A stretch of 64,000 bases of DNA, taken from assembly GCF_030056575.1 (NCBI RefSeq), contig NZ_JASHHX010000016.1:29246-93245 (forward strand). The letters are read 5' to 3'. The stretch comes from Rhodoblastus sp. 17X3 (GTDB taxonomy: Bacteria > Pseudomonadota > Alphaproteobacteria > Rhizobiales > Beijerinckiaceae). The position numbers and the translations under genes were made by a program. Below are positions 44,997 to 52,404 of this stretch, piece after piece. Within the stretch, counting starts at the first letter, position 1, and every line of letters begins with the position of its first letter. The notes under the pieces are model-generated. The model ran no database searches. It saw nothing but the letters and a program-made list of their open reading frames with translations, and was not told the origin of the DNA.

Positions 44997-46388
44997 CTAT
45001 TCGCCATTCAGTTCCGTGATTGAGACGAAGTCGCGCCCCAAAGCGTTCGACACGACATGATGGCAGGCCATGCAGCTGGCTGGCGCGTCCTGCACGTAGG
45101 TTTCCATCGTCGTATTGGCGAGATTCTGGTTCAGCGCCGACATGTCGCCGACACGCTGATAGGGTTCCGCCGGGGTGTTCGGATCGGCGCTCATGCCCGG
45201 GAAAAATCGGCCGTCGTTGAGCGGTCCAACCGGCTGCGGCACTGTTGGCCATTGCGTCACGACGAGCATGTAATTGGCCCAGACCGTATCGCGGATTTCT
45301 GGGAGAGCCCAATAGGCCCGGTTCATCGCCATCGTCTCGGGATTGATCGGGTGCTTGCGTATAACCTGGACCGGATCGGGGTCGAGATGCGGCGGATTCG
45401 ACATGGAGACGGGCTGCGGAGCCTGCGATTCCAATTTGGCGGACGAAGGTCTCGACGGGTCGAAATAGGAATAAGGCGCTTGCGCGTCCTTCGCGTCCGG
45501 TTCGCGCGCTTCGCCCTTCCCCGCCGGGGGCACATTGTCGATATGTTCGAATGAGCTCCAGATCCCTTGGGGACGGTTTTGAGTCTTGACGACAATATGC
45601 AGTCCCACCAGCGCAATGTCTTGCGTGGCGCACACATTGGTTCCGGATGCGATTGTCTTGGCGACGTCAAGAACCAGCGCATCCTTGACGACATAATAGC
45701 GCTTGCGGGCGGCGGGAGAATCCGCCTCGTTCAGAATGCGCCAGGCCGCCTTGACCCCGATCGATCCGACGCTGAAATGCGCCGGCTTTTCAGGACTGGG
45801 CCGGCGGCTTCTGAGGTTCCATTTGTGATCGACGATGGAGTCGAATTCGGCCTTGTTGAACCGGACTTCATATCGCGTGTACGTGCGGTTCTGCGCGACC
45901 AGCGGACCGGAAAGTCTTCCTGGCTCAAAAGTGGCCTGATTGAAATCTGCAAAGGGGCGGAACGAGGCCAGGGTCTTTGTCCGATTGTCGGCTCCAGGAC
46001 CGCAAGGATTCGCGCCGGCATAGCTGGTCCATTTGGCGGGCGCGATCGCGCGCCCATCCGGCCCGGACACGAAAATTTCGGTGCGGGATTTGAACGTTTC
46101 CCAGACGCGCGGGCCGGAATCGCCCAGTTGCTTCGAGCGATCCGGCTGGCCTCTATGCGCAGGGTCGGTCAAGGCGGGCCAGGACAAGGCGACGAAAGCG
46201 CGCCAGCTGAAATTGTCGAAGGCCGGAAACGGGTCGGGCTTGGTCGACGGAACGTCTTCGATGGCGTCGGGAAGAACCTTGGGTTCGACGTCCTCGGCCT
46301 CCGCGACGATTGGCGCGAGGATCGCGCAGCCGGTCGCCATCGCGAGCGTGAACGCGCGTAAGTTGAGTCCGGCTTTCCTCCAAAACAT
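44997..46388 (-). CDS. Large periplasmic monohaem cytochrome-like protein
   Basis: 463 residues with a signal peptide (AFTLAMATGCAILAPIVAEA). Its single haem motif is near the C-terminus (DAPASCMACHHVVSNALG, CxxCH). The body contains FPAFDNFSWRAFVALSWPAL, SFRPFADFNQATFE, YVVKDALVLDVAKTIASGTN and QDIALVGLHIVVKTQNRPQG, which do not match a catalytic family I recognise; similar proteins are annotated only as cytochrome-c family. Start chosen at 46388, which places the signal peptide correctly. It is separated by 169 bp from the small cytochrome gene and may have its own promoter. Likely a periplasmic oxidoreductase or sensor. Confidence 0.75.
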   Translation of the reverse strand: MFWRKAGLNLRAFTLAMATGCAILAPIVAEAEDVEPKVLPDAIEDVPSTKPDPFPAFDNFSWRAFVALSWPALTDPAHRGQPDRSKQLGDSGPRVWETFKSRTEIFVSGPDGRAIAPAKWTSYAGANPCGPGADNRTKTLASFRPFADFNQATFEPGRLSGPLVAQNRTYTRYEVRFNKAEFDSIVDHKWNLRSRRPSPEKPAHFSVGSIGVKAAWRILNEADSPAARKRYYVVKDALVLDVAKTIASGTNVCATQDIALVGLHIVVKTQNRPQGIWSSFEHIDNVPPAGKGEAREPDAKDAQAPYSYFDPSRPSSAKLESQAPQPVSMSNPPHLDPDPVQVIRKHPINPETMAMNRAYWALPEIRDTVWANYMLVVTQWPTVPQPVGPLNDGRFFPGMSADPNTPAEPYQRVGDMSALNQNLANTTMETYVQDAPASCMACHHVVSNALGRDFVSITELNGE

Positions 46389-46557
46389 TTTCCGCGCCCT
46401 ATCTGTCGGGGCTGTCGAATTCTTGCCGCAGCGCGCTCCAGCTTGAAATTTGATCAATTCGACCGTGTGGCCCCAGGGGGCGCGAGAGGCGGGGCGAAAA
46501 CAGGCGTCCGCGGGTTCTCAAGCGAGCGGACTGGCTGCGCCGGGACCGCCGATCGCG

Positions 46558-46854
46558 TCAATGTCCCTGCGTGATATAAGCGATCACGTCGTCGATATCC
46601 TTTTTCCGCTTCAGGCCGGGAAAAGTCATCGCCGTCGTGGGCTTGTATCGCCGGGGATTGGCTAGGAAGGCGGGAAGGTTTGCGTCGCCGATCCGGCCGG
46701 TATAGGGCAGGGCGGCATGGCACTTGTGGCAGATGTTCTGAAAAATCGCCTTTCCCGCCTCGGGATCGCCGGCCAAAGCGGCTCCGGTGTCTGACACAAT
46801 GGCGAACGATGCCGCCACGGTCAGAAAGAGGATCGCTCTGGCGCGGGATTTCAT
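46558..46854 (-). CDS. Small class I cytochrome c
   Basis: 98 residues: signal peptide (ILFLTVAASFAIVSDTGAALA), haem motif CHKCH (about 42-46), and the Met ligand region TTAMTFPGLKRKKDIDDVIA, as in cytochrome c550/c2. It starts 7 bp after the CHRD gene. A soluble periplasmic electron carrier. Confidence 0.92.
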   Translation of the reverse strand: MKSRARAILFLTVAASFAIVSDTGAALAGDPEAGKAIFQNICHKCHAALPYTGRIGDANLPAFLANPRRYKPTTAMTFPGLKRKKDIDDVIAYITQGH

Positions 46855-46861
46855 GGGCGCC

Positions 46862-47371
46862 TCAGCGCTTGACGACCGGGCCGCGGATCTCTCCGCCGGG
46901 GAATTGCGGCGTATGCAGATTGAAATACCAGCGCGCCCCTTTGAGATCCTTCGCCTGGTTTGCGTCGATCACGCTCTCGCCGCCGAATGGGCTGGAGAGT
47001 TTGCCGGACGTTCCCACCTGGATGGGCGCGTTTTCCTCGGACGTCAGGCCGCTATAGGCCACCGGGCCATGAAAATGCGCGCCGATAGGCGCGCCGGACA
47101 CGCCGGAATAGGTCACGCGCCATGTCAGCGTATTGGTTGCCGTATCGAGCGTGGCGTCGACATGGCCTTTGCCCGGAGAGTTGTTCGGCGGGGCTTCGCC
47201 GCGACCGAACAAATCTGCGGTAAAACGAATTTTCTCCGCGAAGGCGGCCGAACCGCCGGCCAATAAAGCCAGGATGCCCAAACCGGCAACGGCGGATCGG
47301 GCCGTAAAGGATCCCCGGGTGCGCCGGCGCGCATGACGGCATCTCGAAATTTTATGCATTTCACCGAACAT
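46862..47371 (-). CDS. CHRD-domain exported protein
   Basis: 169 residues: a basic N-region with Arg runs, a signal segment (AVAGLGILALLAGGSAAFAE), then a CHRD domain with IRFTADLFGRGEAPPNNSPG, TLDTATNTLTWRVTYSGVSG, AHFHGPVAY and YFNLHTPQFPGGEIRGPVV. CHRD domains are immunoglobulin-like and usually extracytoplasmic, of unknown biochemical role. The start at 47371 has GGAGGAA 7 nt upstream. It leads the cytochrome gene set; a palindrome ATTGCT-N5-AGCAAT lies 100 bp upstream (47471-47487). Confidence 0.85.
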   Translation of the reverse strand: MFGEMHKISRCRHARRRTRGSFTARSAVAGLGILALLAGGSAAFAEKIRFTADLFGRGEAPPNNSPGKGHVDATLDTATNTLTWRVTYSGVSGAPIGAHFHGPVAYSGLTSEENAPIQVGTSGKLSSPFGGESVIDANQAKDLKGARWYFNLHTPQFPGGEIRGPVVKR

Positions 47372-47470
47372 GAATTCCTCCCCCATTGTTGCGCTGTTAT
47401 TGGCGCTTGAGCATTATCCTCGATGGCAAGGCTAATATTGTCCGCCGTACTGAAAAAGCCCGGCAGGCAT

Positions 47471-47487
47471 ATTGCTCGCAAAGCAAT
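47471..47487. promoter_or_regulatory. Inverted repeat ATTGCT-CGCAA-AGCAAT
   Basis: 6-bp perfect arms, 100 bp before the CHRD start codon, in a 205-bp gap. Candidate operator for the CHRD-cytochrome set; no regulator assigned. Confidence 0.4.
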
Positions 47488-47576
47488 TCGGCGTCGTATA
47501 TGGCAAGCCGCAAAGCGGGACATTCAAATCAGCAACCATCGCTTCGAATTCGTCTCACAAATTAAGTAGTAACATT

Positions 47577-47612
47577 TCAAAAAAAACGCCCGAGGCTGTA
47601 AAAGGCCTCGGG
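47577..47612 (-). terminator. Terminator of the HiPIP gene
   Basis: On the minus strand: an 8-bp stem (CCCGAGGC / GCCTCGGG) with an 8-nt loop, then CG and a run of eight T. It separates the HiPIP transcript from the CHRD gene set, so HiPIP is monocistronic. Confidence 0.88.
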
Positions 47613-47640
47613 TACGAAAAAGGCGCCTAAGCGGTCGCCA

Positions 47641-47916
47641 TCAGGCCTTGACCCAGATCTTGCACCAGCCGTTCGGAGAAATGTCGCCGGCCACTGATTT
47701 GCAGGACGACGGCGGCTCGAACAGCTTGCAATTGCTGCATTTCGAAGAACCCTTGGGACTGCCCTGATAAGCAACGGCGGTCTGCGACATTTTGGCGCCG
47801 GCGGAACGCGCGCCCGCCAAAAGCACGGGTACGGCGGCTGCGCCCGCGATAGCCGCATTCTGGAGCAGGGTCCGACGGGACATTTGGATTTCAGGCTTTT
47901 TGGATTCCTTCGTCAT
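47641..47916 (-). CDS. High-potential iron-sulfur protein (HiPIP)
   Basis: 91 residues. Twin-arginine signal (MSRRTLLQNAAIAGAAAVPV) as expected for cofactor-loaded export, then a short HiPIP domain whose four [4Fe-4S] Cys are in KCSNCKLFEPPSSCK and NGWCKIW (C-x2-C-x8-C-x12-C). HiPIPs carry single electrons in the periplasm. PioC of Rhodopseudomonas and Iro of Acidithiobacillus are HiPIPs of Fe(II)-oxidation chains. It has a strong GGAGGAA ribosome-binding site, its own terminator, and a FixK-like box 90 bp upstream. It is divergent to the Cyc2-like gene. Confidence 0.93.
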   Translation of the reverse strand: MTKESKKPEIQMSRRTLLQNAAIAGAAAVPVLLAGARSAGAKMSQTAVAYQGSPKGSSKCSNCKLFEPPSSCKSVAGDISPNGWCKIWVKA

Positions 47917-48005
47917 CGCATTTCCTCCGTTGTGGCAGGAACGGGCCGAGCCCGAAAGTTTGACCACTCACACGCCCATTCCATAGGGGCCGCCATTAAA
48001 TGGCC

Positions 48006-48019
48006 ATGATCCACGTCAA
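48006..48019 (-). promoter_or_regulatory. FixK/FNR-like box upstream of HiPIP
   Basis: On the minus strand TTGACGTGGATCAT: TTGAC-N4-ATCAT, 13 of 14 matches to TTGAC-N4-ATCAA. A TATGGAAT element (47985-47978, minus strand) lies about 30 bp downstream of its centre, close to class II activation geometry for a start about 55 nt before the HiPIP gene. Confidence 0.6.
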
Positions 48020-48191
48020 TCGCAACTTAGTAAATCGGGATCGTTGAGTTCGTCGCGCGCGCACCAATGCTTGCTCGCAAATTCTCGATTGCGATGCAGC
48101 AAATGTTGCTGATGTGCATTTTAGAACAATTCTACCAAGTACTTTTGAACTGGGGCCTTTTTGCAACAGAGGCAAGAATTATGCTTTTTGG

Positions 48192-48205
48192 TTGATTCGG
48201 ATCAA
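48192..48205 (+). promoter_or_regulatory. Perfect FNR/FixK box upstream of the Cyc2-like gene
   Basis: TTGATTCGGATCAA, an exact TTGAT-N4-ATCAA. A -10-like TATCAT lies at 48231-48236. The box is 120 bp before the start codon. Confidence 0.75.
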
Positions 48206-48324
48206 ATCCGCCAGGGCCAACTGATGGCGATATCATGATATACAGCCCAAGGGTGAGTCGCAATAGAAGGCGGCTGTTTTTCAGTAGTTTGCGTATGTTC
48301 GCTGTATGGCGACGGGGGGAGCGC

Positions 48325-49764
48325 ATGATAAAAATTTCCAGCTATTTCAAGGCAAGAACAGTTAAGGCCGGAGCTCCCGCGTTGCTTGGGCGTGCGGCTT
48401 CCGCGGCCTTCGCGCTTTCATCCGCCTTCTATGGCGCCTCGATCGATTCGGCGTCGGCGCTGCCGAGCTTTGCGCGCCAGACCGGTCAGACCTGCTCCGC
48501 CTGTCATACGGCCTTTCCGCAACTGACGCCCTTTGGCCGTCGCTTCAAACTGGGCGGCTATACGCTGGAAGGCGGCGACACCAAGAACATGCCGCCGGTC
48601 GCCTTCATGATCCAGTCGACCTTCACCCATTATAATACCGGGCTCAACGGACCGCCTGGCACGACCTACTCTGTCCCGCAACCTGACGGCGGCTTCCCGA
48701 ACTCCAACAATTTCACCGACCTCGCCCAACAGTCGAGCGTGTTTTACGGCGGCAAGGTTTGGGGCAATCTCGGCGCCTTCGTCCAGGCGACCTACAGCAA
48801 CGATTACGGTCGCGCTTTCGCGCTCGACAATACCGACATCCGTTACGCCGACTCGGTCAAAATCAACAATTTCGATGTGCTCTACGGCCTGACCGTCAAT
48901 AACAATCCCACCGTTCAGGATCCCTGGAACACCACCCCGGTGTGGAGCAATCCCTTCATCCAGTCCAGCTTCGCGCTTTCGCCGGTCGCCTCGACCATGA
49001 TCGAAAGCTGGACCCCGAGCCAGGTTCTGGGCGCCGGCGGCTATGTCTTCGTCAATGACATGATATACGCCGAAATCAGCGGCTATGGCTCGCTGTCGTC
49101 GCGCATCCAGAATTCTCTCGGCGTTTCGCCGCCGCAGCTTGGCTTCACCATCGACGGCGTCGCGCCCTATTATCGGGTCGCCATCGAACATAACTGGGGC
49201 GATCATTCGCTGATGGTCGGCGCCTATGGCATGAGCGCCAGCATCATCCCGAACAATATCTGGGGTTTTGGCGTCGATCATTTCTACGACACTGGCATCG
49301 ATGCCCAATATCAGTGGATCAGCGATCAGCACGCCGTCACGTTGCGCGGCAATTATATTTATGAAAACCAGGGTCTCAACGCGACCTATGCGCAGGGTAA
49401 CAGCGCCAACGCCAATAATTATCTGCAAACGCTGAAGCTGTCGGCCGAATATGTCTACGATCACACCTATGCGCTGACAGGGACTTATTTCAACATCAAC
49501 GGCAGCCCGGACGCGATCATCTTCGGCTCCAATGTAAACACCTCGCCCAACTCGGCCGGTTTTATTTTTGACATCGCCTATCTGCCCTTCTCGAAGGGCG
49601 GGCCTCAGATCTGGCCGTGGTTCAACACGCGTCTGGGCATGTCCTACACCCTGTTCACCAAATTCGACGGCGGCGCGAGCAATATCGATCCGACGGGTTG
49701 CTGGAACTGCCGCAACGCAAGCGACAACAACACTTTCCTGGTTTACGCCTGGACCGCCTTCTGA
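48325..49764 (+). CDS. Cyc2-like outer-membrane cytochrome-porin fusion
   Basis: 479 residues. A signal peptide ending near ASA (about 45) is followed at once by LPSFARQTGQTCSACHTAFP, with the one CxxCH haem motif at residues 57-61, then TPFGRRFKLGGYTLEGG. The rest (about 90-479) is a beta-barrel: alternating aromatic/hydrophobic strands, Asn/Gly/Tyr-rich turns, no Cys until a CWNC loop near residue 460, and a C-terminal strand ending in Phe (NNTFLVYAWTAF). This is the layout of Cyc2, the fused monohaem cytochrome-porin of Fe(II) oxidisers, but single-haem porins of unknown role share the same heme-region motif. Start 48325 follows GGGGGGA. Confidence 0.8.
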   Translation: MIKISSYFKARTVKAGAPALLGRAASAAFALSSAFYGASIDSASALPSFARQTGQTCSACHTAFPQLTPFGRRFKLGGYTLEGGDTKNMPPVAFMIQSTFTHYNTGLNGPPGTTYSVPQPDGGFPNSNNFTDLAQQSSVFYGGKVWGNLGAFVQATYSNDYGRAFALDNTDIRYADSVKINNFDVLYGLTVNNNPTVQDPWNTTPVWSNPFIQSSFALSPVASTMIESWTPSQVLGAGGYVFVNDMIYAEISGYGSLSSRIQNSLGVSPPQLGFTIDGVAPYYRVAIEHNWGDHSLMVGAYGMSASIIPNNIWGFGVDHFYDTGIDAQYQWISDQHAVTLRGNYIYENQGLNATYAQGNSANANNYLQTLKLSAEYVYDHTYALTGTYFNINGSPDAIIFGSNVNTSPNSAGFIFDIAYLPFSKGGPQIWPWFNTRLGMSYTLFTKFDGGASNIDPTGCWNCRNASDNNTFLVYAWTAF

Positions 49765-49802
49765 CGAAGGCGGCGCGGCAAAAAGCTGACAGCAAATGCG
49801 CG

Positions 49803-49828
49803 AACGACCGCCTCCGGGCGGTCGTTTT
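49803..49828. terminator. Bidirectional terminator after the Cyc2-like gene
   Basis: 10-bp perfect stem (aacgaccgcc / ggcggtcgtt) with loop TCCG, followed by TT. It lies between the Cyc2-like gene and the convergent urate hydroxylase gene. Confidence 0.88.
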
Positions 49829-49832
49829 CGTT

Positions 49833-51035
49833 TCAGCGCTCGATTTGCGCCCAGCGGATCAGTAGATTTTTTTCCTGTTCGCCGAGCGCGGGGGCGGCGC
49901 CGGGCGGCGGCATGGCGCGCGAATAGACCGCCGCGCGCAGGATGTCGCCGCGATGAAGCGCGATCGAGCGGGGCGTCGAGAAATCCAGCCCGCCCGCCGC
50001 CGTTGCGAGGCCCGCCATTTGCGGGCGCGCGGCATGGCAAACGACGCAATGGCCGTCGACGATCTTTTGCGCCTCTGAAAAATCCGGGCGCACCGCCAGC
50101 GCGATAGCCTGGCTGGCGTTGCGGGCCTCGCCGCCCGGCTTCGGAACGCTCGGCGCCGAAAGGCCGAAGCCGAAAGCGAGACAGGCCGCCGCCGCGCCGC
50201 CGAGGCGCCAGTCTACGCCCAGCCCGCGCGACAACTTCAGCCAGAGGCGGCGAGTCAGGAAGAGTCCGGCGATGAAAAACACCGCCGCCACGCCGTTGTT
50301 GGCGCCAGCAAAGAGCAGCGGCGCATGGCCCGACAACATGAAGAACAGGGTCGGCAGCGCTAGATATTGGTTGTGCAGCGCGCGGGCGCCAGCGGCCCTT
50401 GCGTCCGCCTCATCGGCGGGCAGGCCGGCGCGCAGGCTGGCGATCCGCCTTTTCTGCACAGGCGCGACGACATGGGCGATATTGGCGACCATCAACGTGC
50501 CGAGATGGGCGCCGATCAGGACATAGGCCGCGCGCCCGGCGAAAAGATGGGTCAGCATAAGGCCGAGAACGGCGGAAAAGAGAAAGAGGGCGACGAGCAG
50601 GGCGTCGCCGCTCAGGCCGCTCTTCTTGCATAGCCAGTCATAGGCGAGCCAGGTCAGCGGCAGCGGGATGAGCGCGGCGGCGATTGCCGCCCAGGGCGCG
50701 GCGTTCCAGAGTTGCGGATCGATCAGATAGAGCTGCGGCGCGGCGCAGAACACCAGGCAGAGCAGGGCGAAGCCGCTCGCCCAGGTCGCATAGGTCTCCC
50801 ATTTGAAGCTGAGCGCCCGCTCCGCCGCATCCGCGTCGCGCGCGCGCAAAAAACGGAAACCGGCGCCAGCGTGAAGCACGAGGCTTTGCGGCGTCGGATC
50901 CTCCGCGCGCGGCTTCATACCGAAATCGAGCTTCAGGAGAGCGAAGGCGGAGCCGACCATGAGGATTGCGGCGACGACATGCGCCCCGCGCAGGAGAAAG
51001 GCGGCATCATCCAGAGCGACGGCGAAAAAGTCCAT
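49833..51035 (-). CDS. puuD: PuuD-type urate hydroxylase with C-terminal cytochrome c domain
   Basis: 400 residues. The N-terminal membrane domain (Urate_ox_N/DUF989 type, about 1-290) has some eight hydrophobic spans, with FLLRGAHVVAAILMVGSAFA, FKWETYATWASGFALLCLVF, ANIAHVVAPVQKRRIASLRAG and HNQYLALPTLFFMLSGHAPL. The C-terminal domain carries CVVCH (about 334-338) and AVYSRAMPPPGAAP, a cytochrome c module. PuuD oxidises urate to 5-hydroxyisourate and passes electrons to the respiratory chain, using no free oxygen as product acceptor. No other purine genes are adjacent. Confidence 0.88.
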   Translation of the reverse strand: MDFFAVALDDAAFLLRGAHVVAAILMVGSAFALLKLDFGMKPRAEDPTPQSLVLHAGAGFRFLRARDADAAERALSFKWETYATWASGFALLCLVFCAAPQLYLIDPQLWNAAPWAAIAAALIPLPLTWLAYDWLCKKSGLSGDALLVALFLFSAVLGLMLTHLFAGRAAYVLIGAHLGTLMVANIAHVVAPVQKRRIASLRAGLPADEADARAAGARALHNQYLALPTLFFMLSGHAPLLFAGANNGVAAVFFIAGLFLTRRLWLKLSRGLGVDWRLGGAAAACLAFGFGLSAPSVPKPGGEARNASQAIALAVRPDFSEAQKIVDGHCVVCHAARPQMAGLATAAGGLDFSTPRSIALHRGDILRAAVYSRAMPPPGAAPALGEQEKNLLIRWAQIER

Positions 51036-51055
51036 GCGCCTCTAATCCTTCGGTT

Positions 51056-51718
51056 TTATTCCTCTGGCTTTTCCTGTCGACGATACCAGCAATAAAAAAC
51101 CAGCACGATGATAAAGGTGAAAAGCGCGGCGAAGGTCACGTCTGAGAGGTAATGCCCGCCGAAGGACATCCGCAGCGCGCCCGTGGCCAGGGTGAACAGC
51201 AGCGCCGCCGCGACGGCGAATGGCCGGCCCGGCGGCGGGACCAGCAGGGCGGGGGCGAGCGTCCAGGCGGCGGTCGCCGCCTCGCCGGAGACGAAGGAGC
51301 AATTGCTGCGGCATTGGCCGGCGAAGCTGTCGTAAGGCTGGAAGCGCCACGGTCCGCCGAAGTCCTGCGTCTGCTCGGGGCGCGGGCGATGCGAGATTTC
51401 CTTCAGCACGCCATTGACCAGCAGGCCGGGGCCGAGCGCCAGAGTGACCAGCAGAAAGGCGACGGCGCGCCCGCTGGGCCCGCGCTCGGCCCGCCCGGTC
51501 CATTTCGCGATCGCCGCGAGCAGCAGCGCGCCGAGAAGGAAAAAAGGCGCGTCATAGAAGATGCGCCGGAAATGATCGCCCACCTCGCCGCGCCCGATGA
51601 AATGGCCCGACCTGTAAAAGAGCGACGCGAGGCCGAGATCGAGCCCCGGCCAGAGCGCGAAGATCGCGAAGCAATAGACCGTGCCGACGAGGAGTGCGAT
51701 CAGGATATTGCGCGTCAC
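51056..51718 (-). CDS. PAP2-superfamily membrane phosphatase
   Basis: 220 residues with about five spans. Active-site motifs: KEISHRPRP (K-x6-R-P), CSFVSGEAATAAW (in place of PSGH) and RMSFGGHYLSDVTFAALF (R-x5-H-x3-D). The SGEA form and extra Cys pair resemble LpxE/LpxF-like lipid A or undecaprenyl-diphosphate phosphatases. It starts 337 bp from the isomerase in opposite direction; 20 bp separate its stop from puuD's start, so it may be co-transcribed upstream of puuD. Confidence 0.85.
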   Translation of the reverse strand: MTRNILIALLVGTVYCFAIFALWPGLDLGLASLFYRSGHFIGRGEVGDHFRRIFYDAPFFLLGALLLAAIAKWTGRAERGPSGRAVAFLLVTLALGPGLLVNGVLKEISHRPRPEQTQDFGGPWRFQPYDSFAGQCRSNCSFVSGEAATAAWTLAPALLVPPPGRPFAVAAALLFTLATGALRMSFGGHYLSDVTFAALFTFIIVLVFYCWYRRQEKPEE

Positions 51719-51805
51719 GGCGGTCCTTGAGCTTTCAACCGCCCCTGCTCTAGACTGAATCCTTCATTCGGCTCAAGAGCGTCGGTATTTTGGCGGAGGG
51801 CGGCC

Positions 51806-52402
51806 TTGCCCGAACTCGATTTCTGGTACGAATTCGCCAGCACCTATTCCTATCTCGCGGCGATGCGGGCCGAGGCGCTGGCGGGGCCCGCGGGCGTGCG
51901 GCTGCGCTGGCGGCCCTTCCTGCTCGGGCCGATCTTTGCGGCTCAGGGCTGGACGAGTTCGCCGTTCAATCTCTATCCGGCCAAGGGGCGCTATATGTGG
52001 CGCGACATGGAGCGCGTCTGCGCCTTGCGGGGCCAGCCCCTGCGCCAGCCCGACCCGTTCCCGCAGAACAGCCTGCTCGCCGCCCGCCTCGCCTTGGCCG
52101 TACCCGAGGAAAGCCGCGCGGCGCTGAGCCGCGCCGTTTTCCACGTGGAATTCGGGGAAGGCCGCAACATTGCCGACGAACAGGTTCTGCGCGATAGTCT
52201 CGCCGCTCTGGATTTGCCCGCCGACGCGGTTTTCGCGCGCGCGAAATCGGAGGGCGTGAAGGCGGTCTTGCGCGAAAACACTGAAGCCGCGCAGCGCGCG
52301 GGAATTTTCGGCGCGCCCGCCTTCGTCGCCCGGGATGGCGAGCTGTTCTGGGGCGACGACCGGTTCGAACAGGCGCTCGACTGGGCGCGCGACAAGGGTT
52401 GA
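51806..52402 (+). CDS. 2-Hydroxychromene-2-carboxylate isomerase / DsbA-fold protein
   Basis: 198 residues with a thioredoxin-like fold: ELDFWYEFASTYSYLAAMRA (active Ser in place of Cys), RWRPFLLGPIFAAQGW, RDMERVCALRGQPL and IFGAPAFVARDGELFWGDDR. These are the marks of HCCA isomerases, which use glutathione in aromatic degradation; substrate here unknown. TTG start at 51806 with GGAGGG upstream. Overlaps the next gene's possible TTG start. Confidence 0.9.
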   Translation: MPELDFWYEFASTYSYLAAMRAEALAGPAGVRLRWRPFLLGPIFAAQGWTSSPFNLYPAKGRYMWRDMERVCALRGQPLRQPDPFPQNSLLAARLALAVPEESRAALSRAVFHVEFGEGRNIADEQVLRDSLAALDLPADAVFARAKSEGVKAVLRENTEAAQRAGIFGAPAFVARDGELFWGDDRFEQALDWARDKG

Positions 52403-52404
52403 TC

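Larger units (their letters stand above)
47917..48324. other. 408-bp divergent regulatory region, HiPIP / Cyc2-like
   Basis: No gene. It contains two FNR/FixK-type boxes, the palindromes CAGCAA-ATG-TTGCTG (48097-48111) and TAGAA-CAA-TTCTA (48122-48134), and a near-palindrome GATATCATGATATAC (48229-48243). Confidence 0.7.

Noticed and set aside
46457..46480. TTGATCAA-containing stretch upstream of the large monohaem gene
   Set aside because: Half sites are without the needed spacer, so it does not form a FNR/FixK box.
48418..50049. Minus-strand 543-codon open frame
   Set aside because: Antisense to the Cyc2-like gene and crossing a strong terminator; no motifs.
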